Source of the DNA: Cristatella mucedo
Lineage: Eukaryota; Bryozoa; Phylactolaemata; Cristatellidae
Assembly (NCBI GenBank): GCA_009760855.2
Contig: WPIO01000033.1
Span: 30,001 to 94,000 of the forward strand
Length of the DNA: 64,000 bases
Direction: 5' to 3'
Shown here: one piece after another, positions 10,328 to 21,532 of the stretch
How positions within the stretch are numbered: position 1 is the first letter of the stretch
Layout of the letters: each line of letters opens with the position of its first letter
The notes under the pieces: generated by a model
What the model was told of the DNA's origin: nothing
Database searches by the model: none
Seen by the model: the letters and a program-made list of their open reading frames with translations, nothing else
Program-made: the position numbers and the translations under genes

Positions 10328-12540
10328 TTCCTAGCGGACGCGGAAGTCGCACAACACGTTTATGAAAGCAGCTCTTTAGTTCCAAGCTGCTCCACGAGCT
10401 CGGCAGTGTAGGACGAGCGCCGGGCCTCTCCAGGCGCGGCTCACGTGGAGGGCGTGGCTGTGACCCAAGACGTGCCGCACCGAGGTATGTCTCGGGCGGT
10501 GCGTCGCTTAGGAGAGCAAGTCGTGCCGGGCTCTCTTTAGGTAAGACAGCTGCGACTCATTTTGTTGAGTCTAAAAGATGCATGCACATATTTGGGGCGA
10601 CGAAAGATAAATGCTCCACTTAGATACTCCGCTGACGTGCACTCGCTGTAGCAGTTTTATTGGCATGATTAATCCCTCGTAACGCCCACATAGCCTCTAT
10701 GGCTCTGTGGAGTTACAGACAGAGTTATATTACGTGGTCAGTTTACGAACCAAAATGCAACGGCCGAATCGCCTAGATTTTGAATGAGTTCAATAACTAA
10801 CCGCTGGCAATTACGCGGCCTATCCAGGATTTGAAGCCAATCACCTTCACGTAAATTCCGGGTAATCCCGCTTCTAAAACGGTAAGTTAACGTAGTCTGC
10901 ACAGTGACGTTACAGAAACAACGTACGACAAAGCTGCAACACTACGTCAGCAGCGGCAACACTTACGAGCACAGCCGTAGCCCCACGATGCAATGCCGTG
11001 AAGCTCGAAAGTTCCAGCACTGGCTTGGCAAACTAGTGGCCCGCCGCCGTCACCCTACAAAGGCAAGTGACCGATTCAAAAAACATGCACACTACACCAA
11101 CTACGAGTGACCAACAAAATATTAAGATAAAGAAGGAAATTGCTATCAGTTAATTGCAGCAGCTTGATACAAACTCAGCTACAGGCATTTATTCTTTCTT
11201 ACTGTATAATTGATGCAAAAGAGAACACGATATCATGCTGCCGTGTTTCGTTCAAAAAAGTATAAGCGTAGGCGGCGACAGCAGTTGAGACCCTAAAGCC
11301 GCTATATACCGCCGGCTGTTGGGACCAAAAATCTTTAATTATTGTTATTTTTTGGCTTTATCATGTTAAATTGAGAGGACAAAGTAATGCTGAAGTATCT
11401 TAAAATGAATAGGAAGAACCAATGATTTTGAGAAAAAATGCCTTTCGTGTATCGCATTGATGCAAATGTCCTAATTAGAGTTTCATTTAAGGAATTTAAG
11501 CGTTCGGTCATGGCTGAGGATGAGGGAGCTACGCGCTCTCTTTTAAAATGACGTGCATACAGGTGGGTGACTTCCCTCGGAACTTGCCTGACTGGTTTGT
11601 CAATACTATTAAACTGGTAGTGTGGATAGAATGGTGCACAGGAGAATTTGCACAGTGTCGTATTTCATTCTAGAATTTCATTCGAGCCGATTTTCAGCAG
11701 CATTGAACGAGCCATTTTACAGGTAAACACAGTAGGCTTCTTCAAAGTGACATCAAGCAGTACAGAGGTGCTGGTAAAATGAAATGCGAGAATAAAAATG
11801 AGGCTGATTCGTCCTTTGCATACTTGCCTGGCAAGGATCGCGCCGTCCTTCATCATATCCAGCACATATCATGTTAGTCGTGAATCTATCGTCATGTATA
11901 GCTCTGCACCTATTTGGTGAAATAATTGGGACGCCGACTTGATTAAGTACATATCGTGATGGTGCTTCTAAAATGAAGATGCAGTAAACATGTTGACAGG
12001 TTACTTAGCATGCCAGATTTTATGTTTCTTAGCAATAGTTGGATTTTGCAAATAAATCACAAACCCAAATACCATAGGATCCACAGTTGATAAGTTAGCG
12101 TACATTCATATATGTGTGCGTGTCTGTGGCTTAGTGCATTTGAGCCAGAGTATTGCCAGCAATGTACATTAGGTGATCGTCTGATGTAATAGCTAAGCCT
12201 GTAAGCAACTGTTTTAGGCCATTTAATATTTATATTGTGACACGAATTCAAGAAGGATAGCCAGCGAAACGAAATACTTAATTAAAAATATTAAGATGGT
12301 TTCCCTAAATCTTAAGGTTAATGTGATCTTATTTAACCACAAAAATGGCAAGTTCCATCCTTGCAGCAAGAAAATCTGCACTGCTGTCTCCTAGCATTAA
12401 TGATTACCGGAAAGCTCTTATCCTGTTATTTAATCAGGCTTTTTAATCAAGTGATATTTATATTTTCTTTTATTCAGCCCAAACCGTGTAAAATAGCATT
12501 AAACCTTGAAAAAAGCATTAGATATCCACGGATCATGATT
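10328..12540. other. GC-rich then AT-rich sequence without genes
   Basis: 10.33-10.55 kb is GC- and CpG-rich; apart from the family 2 LINE end at 10.68 kb the rest shows nothing recognisable. Confidence 0.5.
10676..10740 (+). mobile_element. LINE family 2 3' end fragment
   Basis: gtaacgcccacatagcctct, gtggagttacagacagag and a short ttatatt tail. Last 60 bp of family 2. Confidence 0.7.

Positions 12541-12627
<87 letters not shown>
12541..12627. repeat. (TA)n microsatellite
   Basis: About 43 uninterrupted AT dinucleotides. Confidence 0.97.
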
Positions 12628-12628
<1 letters not shown>

Positions 12629-12649
12629 TTAGTTATACATTCATTAGCT

Positions 12650-12762
12650 TAGGGAGAAATGTCCTACCCCGGGGGGGGGGGAAATGTCCGAGGGGAAATG
12701 TCCTAGGGTTCATCGAGGGGAAATGTCTGGGGCAAACGTCCAGGGGGTAAATGCCCTACAAC
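12650..12762 (+). repeat. Degenerate ggggaaatgtcc minisatellite with G11 tract
   Basis: Five imperfect copies of a gggaaatgtcc core with variable spacing, including a run of eleven G. It directly follows the (TA)n tract. Confidence 0.75.
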
Positions 12763-13369
12763 ACATAGACTCTAACCTGAGGTAAAAAAAGACCCAAGTA
12801 GACCTTCACCTGGGTGAACAGGCCTTAAGCGTCCTTCGAATCTCTCGTGGGGCACAGAAACCCTAGCGAGAGCATACCACGTGACACAAGAGAGTCCCGT
12901 TTGACTCTCCACGATACCTGCTGGGCGTAGAACCTCCTGCTGTCAGCAGCGAGAGAAGGCGGATTGAAAATCGGCATGGCTCCGGGCACAGTACGCTAAT
13001 CCTAATGATGGCACAGTTTGCAAAAAGTTCATGCATAGCAGCACGTTAAAGGCCAGATTCAATGGATTTTGACAGAAACACATTGAGCCAGTAATGCAAG
13101 TCATTGAATGCAATCGTAGGGCTTGGTTCGGGAACTTTACGCTGTTGTTCATCTACCTTGAGTCGCTTACTTTGAAATCGGAATGCTGTCCAAGTAGATA
13201 CGTCCATAGCAATAGACGGCGGGCAAAGCTCGTAACTCATTCTTAAATGCTTGCCTAAACCTCACGAGAGCTAAATATCATTCTAGGAACTTGACGAACT
13301 TTGAAAAGGAAGCATGTCAGAGGCATGCTGGCTGCATTAAAAAGCTCAGAATGAAGACGCATACAAAGG
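12763..13369. other. No recognisable feature
   Basis: Short minus-strand ORFs of 64-69 codons only, without family signals. Confidence 0.5.
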
Positions 13370-13550
13370 TCAATAAATATACAGGGACCAAGCAAATGCT
13401 TGGAACAAGCGAGATTTCGGCTGTCTGCTAAATGTGGTCAAGTCAGCTGACTTCATGATTGTCAGCCGGAAGAAATTTACAGGCTTTGGAAATAGAAGAA
13501 CAGAAGGCACGGTTTCTAAGGTACTTGAGGTTGAATAGTGGCCCAAGGCC
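13370..13550 (-). mobile_element. LINE family 1 3' fragment
   Basis: Matches the coding end and 3' UTR (agggaccaag...aaatgtggtcaagtcag and following), minus strand, then decays into a GC-rich stretch. Confidence 0.6.
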
Positions 13551-14219
13551 TGCACCCTCGCCCCGCGGCAGAAGCTCGGCGCTCTGCGGACGCTGCTACA
13601 CCCGGGACTTGACTACCTCTGCTGCTCACGCATGGTCTGTCGGGCAGCACTGAAGCCAGCCGACACGGCTCTCGCCGACCTCTGCCACACTGCGTGCAGC
13701 CTGCCTCGCATTTCTTCGGCACACTTCCTGCTCGTTGCTCGCGTCTCGGGAGGCCTCGGGCATCTGCCAGTGGCGGAACGTGGCCATTTTGAGAGTGCCA
13801 CTCGCCTGCAAGGTGCCGGACAGCACCGCGTCGGCCGTCGCGCGCCAGAGCCTCGACAAGTAATGTAATGTATCTCAGTCTGTAACTCCACTAAGCCACA
13901 AAGACTAGAGCGTGTTGCGAAGGATAGTTTTGTATGGCTCATTCACAGCCTAAGCGGCTTTCGGTACGCATTCGGCAGCCAACCGACTTCATCTCACACA
14001 AAAAAGAGAAAGTTGGAAGCACAGCTGAGTCAGGAGAGCAGTTGAGGAAGTGAGTAGCGTGAAAGTTTCAGCTCTGGACCGCTGAAAAGGATAAGCCATA
14101 CTCGACGGCACGAGAGTAGTGCGTCGTAGTCGGCGGCACGTAGCCCAGAACTGACGAGAAGCCGAGCTCGGGCTTCCTCAGCTGCAGCTGCCGCTCAATC
14201 TCTGCTTAAAGACAGTTGG
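13551..14219. other. GC-rich stretch with overlapping ORFs on both strands
   Basis: 13.54-13.87 kb is locally GC- and CpG-rich, so stop codons are rare and several ORFs overlap. No protein family was recognised. A family 2 LINE end follows at 13.86 kb. Confidence 0.5.
13859..13990 (-). mobile_element. LINE family 2 3' end fragment
   Basis: The plus strand reads gtaatgtaatgtatctcag, then tgtaactccactaagccaca and cctaagcggctttcggtacg, the reverse complement of the family 2 3' end with its TTACATT tail. Confidence 0.78.
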
Positions 14220-14548
14220 CGACAGAAGCTTTAGCTCTGCAGGTCCTAGACTGTGGAACTCGCTTCCACAATTCTTACGCAACGACATCTACTCTCCAAC
14301 TGCCGACTATGGCACATCTTTTTCAGCGGTCCTGAACTGCTACTTCTATGCTACTCACTACCTAAACTGCTCTCCTAACTCTGCTATGCTTCCCACTTTC
14401 TCTTTGTTGCGTGAGACAAAGTCTTTTGGCTACCGAATGCGTACCGAAAGCCGCTTAGGCTGTGAGTGCGCTATAAAAAACTCTCCTGCGTAACACCCAC
14501 ATGGTCTTTTTGACTTTGTGGAGTTACTGACGGAGATACATTACATTA
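14220..14548 (+). mobile_element. LINE family 2 3' region
   Basis: Plus strand: ctctgcaggtcctagactgt, ctgtggaactcgcttccaca (GPRLWNSLP-type end of a non-LTR ORF2), then a shared 3' region through gtcttttggctaccgaatgc to a ttacattacg tail. Confidence 0.85.
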
Positions 14549-14928
14549 CGTTGCATAATCTCGGACGCCGTCTTGGGCTTCGAGACCGCGTGGATCCTGT
14601 TCTGCAGCTGTGAGTCGCGGGTTGCTTCAGCGGCTCTGGCCGGTCAGGAAAGCCCGGCTTGAATGGTCATACTCGATACCTAAACAAATCTTTTCACTTA
14701 AACTCCAATTTGTGCCATGCTGTATAGCTGAACGTAAGCAGATGTGACTATGGAGCTAATGTGGTCATGTATCAAAGGTCATGATAGAATAGATTATCCA
14801 GATTTTGTACAAAGGCTACACCAGGTGTGCTGGCTGATCTAATTTTTAAATCTGACTTTGCATGGATTAGGCTACGTGTTTTGTAACTATTAAGGCTTAA
14901 ATGACAGTTAAATTCCTTATAAAAATAC

Positions 14929-15046
14929 TAGCTGATTAAGAAGCTTCTTTTGTATAGAGACAGATGAGCCTTTACGGCCGCCAAAACCGCTTATAGTGGC
15001 AATAAAGGATCGCCCACAACAGGATTCGAAACCACGACCTCTGTCG
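14929..15046 (-). mobile_element. SINE-A fragment next to the T2 splice donor
   Basis: Minus orientation; box-B-like gtttcgaatcc (15022-15032, one mismatch), body gccgtaaaggctcatctgtc and end ttaatcagctagtattttta. The head upstream of the gaggtcgtgg block is missing. It ends about 10 bp from the GT of the T2 donor. Confidence 0.83.
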
Positions 15047-15057
15047 CTCGTACTTAC

Positions 15058-15320
15058 GCAGGGTTCTTTCCCAGCCTGTTGCGTAGCAAATTCTTCCAGC
15101 TGGCACCTCATTGCTGGGTATGCAAATAGGCTGCACAGTTGAGCTATAAGATATGGCAGCTACCATTTTAATAAGAGCGATATCGCTATCTAGAGTTTCT
15201 CCATTGAATTGTGGATGAATAACGACTTTATCAATCGCCATATGCATCTCTGTAGCATCTGTGTCTAGTCGATGATGCTTGCCAAGGACAATTTTCCAAG
15301 CGCTGCGGTTGGATGAAGAA
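15058..15320 (-). CDS. Trypsin-like protease exon T2: Asp102 region
   Basis: 263 bp, acceptor TTTGTTTTAG, donor GTAAGTACG, phases 2 in and 1 out. It encodes SSSNRSAWKIVLGKHHRL, IDKVVIHPQFN, then DSDIALIKM with catalytic Asp102, STVQPICIPS and YATGWERTL, in the order expected of S1-family proteases. Joined to T1 it gives AAHCLRLYSSS without a break. GWE replaces the common GWG. The next exon should start with two bases finishing an Arg/Gly-type codon and carry the GDSGGP motif. A SINE fragment begins about 10 bp inside the following intron. Confidence 0.95.
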
Positions 15321-15689
15321 CTAAAACAAATAACTGTTGGTAAGATACAGCTGTTAAAGAGAATCTTACGTAATATCCAGATTACAGTGCAGGCGACAGA
15401 TTTGTCCTGGCCGGGACACTGTGAATAGAAAGTTTGCTGACAAAAACTAGCGAAGTTTGTTACCCTTGTTCTTAAGACGGGCCAAAAAATCCAACAAGCA
15501 ATTCATTGTCCTGTGATATTACCCCTCGAAAATCCGAGACAACCTGATTCCGCCAGTGTTGACCTAATTTACTTCAAGCCACTGAGTGTTCTGCTGATAA
15601 AATCTCTATGAGAACATTTTTCATCGGTAAGCTGCCACAGTAGAGAATCCCTATCATTATTAATCCAAAGTTCTCACCAGTGCTGATTG

Positions 15690-15995
15690 TACACCGTTCT
15701 TATAGTAATACATCTGTATAGCACTCTCAGAGAACGGAATCTCTATACAGGCACTTTACAGATGCTGTATAGAAAGCATTACCAAATGATTGGTGGTAAC
15801 ATCCGAAAGCAGCAGGCATAGTGTAAGCAGGCACATACATACGAAGAACGAATCCCAAAGGCCCATCAGATGCTGTCATAACCCGGTGCGTTTTAAGCTT
15901 CTTTTAAATGTCATGTCAGGAGACGTTGTGACGAGCGTGAGTAAGTGAGTTCCAGGCTTTGGGAGCATATAACGTACTACCAATGCATGTCACAA
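15690..15995 (-). mobile_element. LINE subfamily 3' fragment (same tail type as the 9.9-kb copy)
   Basis: Contains catctgtatagcactctcag, tttacagatgctgtatagaa and the C-terminal coding end up to the gggagcatata block. Lies in the intron just upstream of T2. Confidence 0.78.
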
Positions 15996-16821
15996 CGTCT
16001 ACAGGAAAGGCGTTCTTGAAACACTATGATGCCGACGGGAAGTCATAGATGTTACCAAATAAAGAGGGCTGGTGCAGCTTTTTTAAAAGACATTGGTGCT
16101 ACTGCAGTGCTGGGCCTGATTGATCAGGAGCGATACGCTTACATCCTAATACTGCACGATACGGTTAGAACCTGGTCTTCATACATATCTATGAAGGCTG
16201 CAGACAAATTTAAATGTTAAACACTGGAGATTTTGTTCAGGAGGGCTCTAAATAATTTTAGCTTGCCTTCGAAACCAGCTCTAAACTGGGCCACAAGAGA
16301 TGTGATCCTGAAACTGTCTCTCCGGCTCTCATGTAAGGCTTTTATGATTGTGGGCGGCTGTTAGCCGATACCTAAAGCTTTCACTCACGTAGATGTGTAG
16401 CCTCTGCGCCCTTTCAGAATCAGATTATTGAATCAGCTAGCCAAATTCCTGCCGCCGTGAAATGCTGTTTAGCCACCACTAACTATCAAGTCTTTCTGTG
16501 AAGAGCATAAAACAGCACGGCTAATACAATGTGTCGACCGCAATGCTGCACGAAAACTATTAACAAACTGACAGCCAGAATTTGGGTAACCTAATTCTAG
16601 GCCACAAATTTTGTGCTCTACAGCAAGCTTGTTTAAACCCAACGAAAGATAATCTGTAACTGTATCTTTATAACAGTAAGCTGAAAGTCGAAGGCACGCC
16701 TCTTATCAAGGTTCTCCAGCAATCTTTTTGAAATTGGAACTGGTTATTTGTGTAAAGACCTGAGAGAAGCTTCAGTCGAAAGCTCACAACCCTACGATGA
16801 AATTACAGCTTTACCGCGATT
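15996..16821. other. Intron T1-T2, no recognisable feature
   Basis: Unique sequence with short ORFs only. Confidence 0.5.
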
Positions 16822-17063
16822 CTTTTCAGTGGTCCTGAGCTGCTACTTCCATGCTACTCACTACCTCAACTGCTCTCCTGACTCTGCTATGTTTCCTACT
16901 TTCTCCTTGTTTTGTGAGACGAAGTCTGTTGGCTACCGAATGCGTACCGAAAGCCGCTTAGGCTGTGAGTGCGCTATGTACAACTCTCCTTGCGTAACAC
17001 CCACATTGTCTTTGTGACTTTCCGGAGTTACAGGTGGAGATACATTACATTACATAACATTCG
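16822..17063 (+). mobile_element. LINE family 2 3' region
   Basis: Starts at ttttcagtggtcctgagctg and ends with tacattacattacataaca. 5' part missing; about 85-90% like the 14.3-kb copy by eye. Confidence 0.85.
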
Positions 17064-17424
17064 CTCAGACAAAAGAGATGGGTCTTCGCTGCTCTTACTC
17101 GCTGGAGGCTAGTCAGTGGCTCCGCCTACAGTACAAGAAAGGCAGAGAACAGCTGTGGTAAAGGCAGACGGTCTCGTGCCAGGTGTCAATTACAAGACTG
17201 ATACTTAATCAGCTTCCAGTTTGGCAGCTAGCCAAAGAAGAGCAGTAAAGGTGCAGGGTGAAGTGGCCCTGACCCCTGCTTGGCTACTGCTTGTGTTGGA
17301 CTGTGAATTTGTGGGCGGGGAGGTTACTGCTTAACGGCCCTCTGACCTAGTACAGCGGATGGTCGCTAAATCCCGTTTTGGCTAGTGGTAAGATGCTTAC
17401 ATCCAATAAACTAAAAAAAACATA
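17064..17424. other. Intron T1-T2, no recognisable feature
   Basis: Nothing seen. Confidence 0.5.
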
Positions 17425-17566
17425 AAAAATATAATTCATTTGTATAGCTCCCCAAGAGAACTAAATCTCTATTTAGGCGCTTCACATGTGCCTCAGGGCT
17501 CGAGCCCACGACCTCAGCCAGACCTTGGTCGGGGCAAGCACCTAAACCGCTGGAACTAGGTCGTTG
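17425..17566 (-). mobile_element. SINE-B with LINE-like tail
   Basis: Minus orientation: tRNA-like head with agcggtttaggtgcttgccc and gtcgtgggctcgagcc (box B form), then a tail, gaagcgcctaaatagagatt and tagttctcttggggagcta, that resembles the LINE family 1 3' end. Sharing of the 3' end suggests mobilisation by that LINE (inference). Confidence 0.72.
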
Positions 17567-17645
17567 GTTTGAGCCTCGGAGTAGATATAAAGCGCCAGAG
17601 TAGAGATTACATTATCTGTGGGCTCAATGCAAATAATTTAAATTA
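17560..17645 (+). mobile_element. Second SINE-B fragment, head-to-head with the first
   Basis: Plus orientation: ggtcgttggtttgagcctcg, then ataaagcgccagagtagaga and a short AT-rich end. Forms an inverted pair with the neighbour at 17425-17566. Confidence 0.6.
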
Positions 17646-18431
17646 TACATATATATTTTGACAACAGGGCACCTGCAGCAGCACTGAGGCTGCAACAATG
17701 CTAGACACACAGTGACATGCAAGGTAACATCGTGGGCAAATAAAAAAGATATTATACGCTCTCCAGCCACACACTTTACTAGGGAATTTCATGTTTACTT
17801 AAGGATAGTATGAAAGACACATTGCTACTTAGAAATAGTCGCTGATCCTAAATTTAGTATGCATTTATTTATGTAGCTTCTTTCTGGATTATGTTGCTAC
17901 TATAAATGACGTTACATTATTGTACAAGTCTCGGCTAAAGATGCCAGTGTTTTGCTGAGCCGTAAAAGGGTGCCAGCTTATCTCTCTTTTTTATTATTCC
18001 TATTAGCAGTCCATACTGAGAATGCATGAGTCAGAGCATATAATCGAATAGATGTCCTAATAATAGGCGTCACGAGTCTTCTTGTGTGCTTTAGCATGCT
18101 GGCGTGATATATTATTTGAGAGCTTTTGCATGTTTGCGAAAGCACAATGCCATGCATACCACTCCTTTGGTATAGATTGTCTTGTGGCCAGCTTTGAAGC
18201 ACACGCAGAGAGTAATTTCTCTTATAGCACTGTACAAATTAACTATCAGGACCACTATTACTGATGTTCCTGTGTGGTTTGCATGCTTATATGTGCAAGA
18301 TTGAGTGTATGTGGCTAACCAATGGTGCTACTACTAGCCACTGACCTCGAGTATCTTCTTATTTGCTTCTGCTGTGCTTCAAACTTGATAATTAAATTTG
18401 TAATCAAAATTCTTGGCGGACATGCGTTTGC
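17646..18431. other. Intron T1-T2, no recognisable feature
   Basis: Nothing seen before the minisatellite. Confidence 0.5.
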
Positions 18432-18650
18432 ATGCTTGCCAAAGCACGATACCTAGCATTTCATCTCTCTCCTCCTCTTGCCAAAGCACGATACCTACCT
18501 AGCACATCATTTCCCTACTGTTGCCAAAACACGATACCTAGCACGCCATTCCCCTCTTCCCGTTGCAAAAGCCCGATACCTAGCATTTTATCCCCCTCCT
18601 CCCGTTGCAAAAGTACGATAACTAGCACGTAATCCCCCTCCTCCCGTTAT
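18432..18650 (+). repeat. 42-bp minisatellite, five copies
   Basis: Each copy starts tgccaaagcacgatacctag or close variants and ends in a C/T-rich stretch such as ccccctcctcccg. Copies diverge by a few bases, and copy 2 has a 4-bp duplication (cctacctagc). Confidence 0.92.
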
Positions 18651-19409
18651 TACTTCTCTACCAGGAAGTTGCAAAGACACGAATAGAGATTTAGTTCGCC
18701 TGGGGCTTAAAACAAACGGAATATGGAAACTATCCTTTAAATGTATCATGCCTATACTTAAGGAAACCGTGGTCAAGCGACGGTGACTCACCACACTTAT
18801 CAAAACACATATCGATCACTGATGATGGAGTAACTCTGCTAAATATTTTTTTTTGGAAAACTGCCAGTAATCAGAGCAGGAAAATAATATGTCTCCTGGA
18901 AATCGGAGTCTTTTTAGACACATGATAATCTTAAAAAAATTATTTTTAAATACCCAAAAAGATAGATGCAATCTGACATCGTAAAGTCAAAGCACAATAT
19001 ATATTTGTTAATATATATTTACAATGTATATTCATTTTATATATTTATTTTTTTATTCGATGCGCACATAACGGGAGAAAATGCAAGTGAGACTATTCAA
19101 AATTTAATGAGCAAGAGTGAAAGTTATAGGCCTAAATATGACAGGTAAGAAAGCTTATGACTAAGCTTAAAAAAGCAGGTACTGCGTTCATTGCATTCGC
19201 TGTACGTGTAATCTGTGTTCATTCCTCTCGTTCTGTTCCAGTAAAATGACGCACAGGTGCTTTCTATAAAAGATTGTCGTCCCACTGCCACTGCCTCTTA
19301 TCAAAATTGAGCTTAGACGAGTTTCCTTCTGCACGCACATAAACTATTTAGTGCCAATATGATCGGAACGGATATAGTAATCTTGAATAAACATTTTAAA
19401 ATAAAAAAC
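18651..19409. other. Intron T1-T2, AT-rich
   Basis: AT-rich with short poly-A/T runs; no gene. Confidence 0.5.
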
Positions 19410-19670
19410 TTATTTAGGACAGCATTGAGTGGGTCCCTATGATTCGTCCTTCATGTGCTTATGCGTGCTGACACTGTGCATGCTTCCACTAACCACATTT
19501 GCGTACTGACCCTGTGCATGTCACCCCTAACCACGTTGTTCATGCTGCTTTTTAAGCAAGATATTACTCACGATTCAATCGCGTTTCACTTTGCAGCAAA
19601 TGTAAAGCACCTAGGAAGAGATTGAGTTCTCCGAGGGCGCTTTATCAAGTGCATTATTATTATTTTGAAA
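19410..19670 (+). mobile_element. LINE family 1 3' UTR and tail
   Basis: Plus orientation: ttatttaggacagcattgag, gcatgcttccactaaccac, gcaaatgtaaagcacctagg, gagggcgctttatcaagtgc, then attattatt. Coding part missing. Confidence 0.85.
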
Positions 19671-19789
19671 ACCTAAATCGCCTGCAACATCCACATATCT
19701 GGTCTTTCAAAAAGGCACAGCTGCGTTCTATCGGTAATTATGCACAAGTTTCATTCGCTTGATATCAAGAATTGAATCGAATCCAAGAT

Positions 19790-20060
19790 CTCCAGTCAGG
19801 TTTACTGGTCACTTCACTCACTTGCACCAGCCTATGTATTATACTTCATTGCGCCTCCAGTATATTCTCTCGAAACTCCCGGTCCGCACTCAGCATCTGG
19901 TGATCCTGCCCTTTTTCAAAATAAATTGAAACATTTTGGTAATCGAGCCGTCTGCTCGTATGCTCCGAAAGACTTGACCTTTATCCAAGCTAGGGTCTCT
20001 TCCATCAATGACTTTCCAGCTTCTAAGTTCAGCCTCAAGACACTTTATTGTTGTGGTTGA
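19790..20060 (+). mobile_element. Old LINE C-terminal relic
   Basis: Plus-strand pieces resemble the LINE C-terminal region (SLAPAYVLY-type, then GNRAVCSYAPKDL-type and a KLKT-like end), with no intact frame. Confidence 0.5.
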
Positions 20061-20521
20061 CGCTTTCTCTTCACTCAGATGACCGAGGACGTCTTCATTC
20101 CTGCTAGTTCCCTATTCGCGAATGATTAACAGCCGGTAGCTTGCCACAGGTTTTAATAACTTGTTGGTCTGAATGTGTTTTCAATTGCTTAAACACTATG
20201 GCAAAGTCATGATGCTTGATCAATTTTGATTTGAACGATAAATGCTATTTGTGACACAAAGCCCTGGTCATATATTGCTTTCCAGTGATTTGAAATGCTT
20301 TACTAATTAGACAATTATTTCCTAAAAGAGCAATGCAATGTACTCTATTACGATTAATAATATCATTGTCCTGGTGAGATTTTCAAGATCTTTGATTATG
20401 AACATCACAAAGCGCTTTCCGGCAAATAATACGGTTTTCGTAATATTGATTTTATTAATTACCTCATCGAACTCTTTTGCTTAATGGGCAGGTCTTCAAA
20501 GAGAGACGAAATCACCTTTTA

Positions 20522-20606
20522 TTTCATATTATTATAAATTATAAAATTATAAATTATAAATTATATATATATATATATACATATTTATTTATTTATTTAT
20601 ATCTAG
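20522..20606. repeat. AT-rich simple repeat
   Basis: aaattata repeats, then (TA)n, then (TTTA)n. Confidence 0.9.
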
Positions 20607-20735
20607 GCTCAACCAAAACGTTCTACTATAAGGTACTTTGGCAGACGTGACTGAATTGCAAACTTTTCTCCCCTTGCATTTAGAATAACAGAGTCGACAG
20701 CAAAATAGCGTTAGGATAGCTCGAGCTGCACTTAC

Positions 20736-20919
20736 TACAAGCGAAGGCAGTGTGCCGCCGTTAGAATCCACTGGGGACTGATAAGGCTTCCACCACAGAC
20801 CGCCTGCGTGCTATAGGTGAGCATCACTTGCCACGGCCAACTGTGGGCGTTTGCCTCCGTGCCTCCAACTATGCGATGGTGTCCTGGCCTGGGGGAGACA
20901 GCAGATCGTCCGCATACAC
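20736..20919 (-). CDS. Trypsin-like protease exon T1: light-chain Cys, activation site, His57
   Basis: 184 bp, acceptor TCTTTTGTAG, donor GTAAGTGC, phases 1 in and 2 out. It encodes [19 protein letters not shown], an activation peptide with a Cys that in related zymogens is disulfide-linked to the protease, cleavage expected after Arg before IVGG. Then [26 protein letters not shown] (catalytic His57 in AAHC). The exon ends inside a Tyr codon completed by T2. The family cleaves peptide bonds; substrate preference cannot be told because the S1 residue 189 lies in an exon not seen. Confidence 0.95.
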
Positions 20920-21284
20920 CTACAAAAGACAAAGAAGAAAAATATTGAAAGTTGGCTAATCCAAAAGCCACATTTATTTAGTGACAGACGAGCTTTGGCG
21001 GCTATTACACGCCTACAGCAGGCTATGAAAGATGGGTGCTGATGGACTCCAGCTCAGGACCTGCCTTGTGAACAGTGAGCGCGGGACCCCTGGGCCTGAG
21101 ATTAACATAAACAAGTGCTCCTGTATTATATGAGGTATGTACATGCAGCAAAGATAGCATAGCTTACCTGAACGTTTCGCATGCACAGGTATGTGCAATA
21201 TATTGCAAAGAGGGAGAGGAATATAAATACGGATACAGGGTTAAAAAGGCCCTAAGTATGAATACAAGTATATGGATGTGATTG

Positions 21285-21286
21285 TT

Positions 21287-21317
<31 letters not shown>

Positions 21318-21532
21318 TAATACAGTTGATAAAGGGTTGTCAGAGAACTCCATCTCCTAGGCGCTTCACAGTTACTGCAATGAAAACACGATCGAATGGT
21401 GAGTCGTATCATGCATGGTAAACAGCAAGAATAACTTGGTTAGGGTGACATTCATTGACAGGGTCAGCATGTAAGTTTGGCAAGTGACAACATGCAAAAT
21501 TGTCAGCCCAGCAAAAGAACATAAAGGAAGAA
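21285..21532 (-). mobile_element. LINE family 1 3' tail fragment next to the longer copy
   Basis: Starts with about ten ATT repeats, then the cagttgataaaggg...cgcttcacagttactgcaa block and 3' UTR sequence, ending where the tail of the next copy begins. It is more diverged than that neighbour, so it is older and may have served as an insertion site. Confidence 0.85.

Noticed and set aside
12361-12750. 129-codon plus-strand ORF with a Tyr-Ile repeat
   Set aside because: Most of it is the translated (TA)n tract; the flanks show no family signal.
12650-12762. Clustered NF-kappaB-like sites
   Set aside because: The ggggaaatgtcc core does not fit the kappaB consensus well and the copies are parts of a degenerate simple repeat.
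13459-13942. Overlapping ORFs in GC-rich DNA
   Set aside because: GC-rich sequence lacks stops in several frames at once; no recognisable domain.
18432-18650. CRISPR-like array
   Set aside because: Repeats are adjacent, imperfect and without unique spacers, in animal-type DNA.
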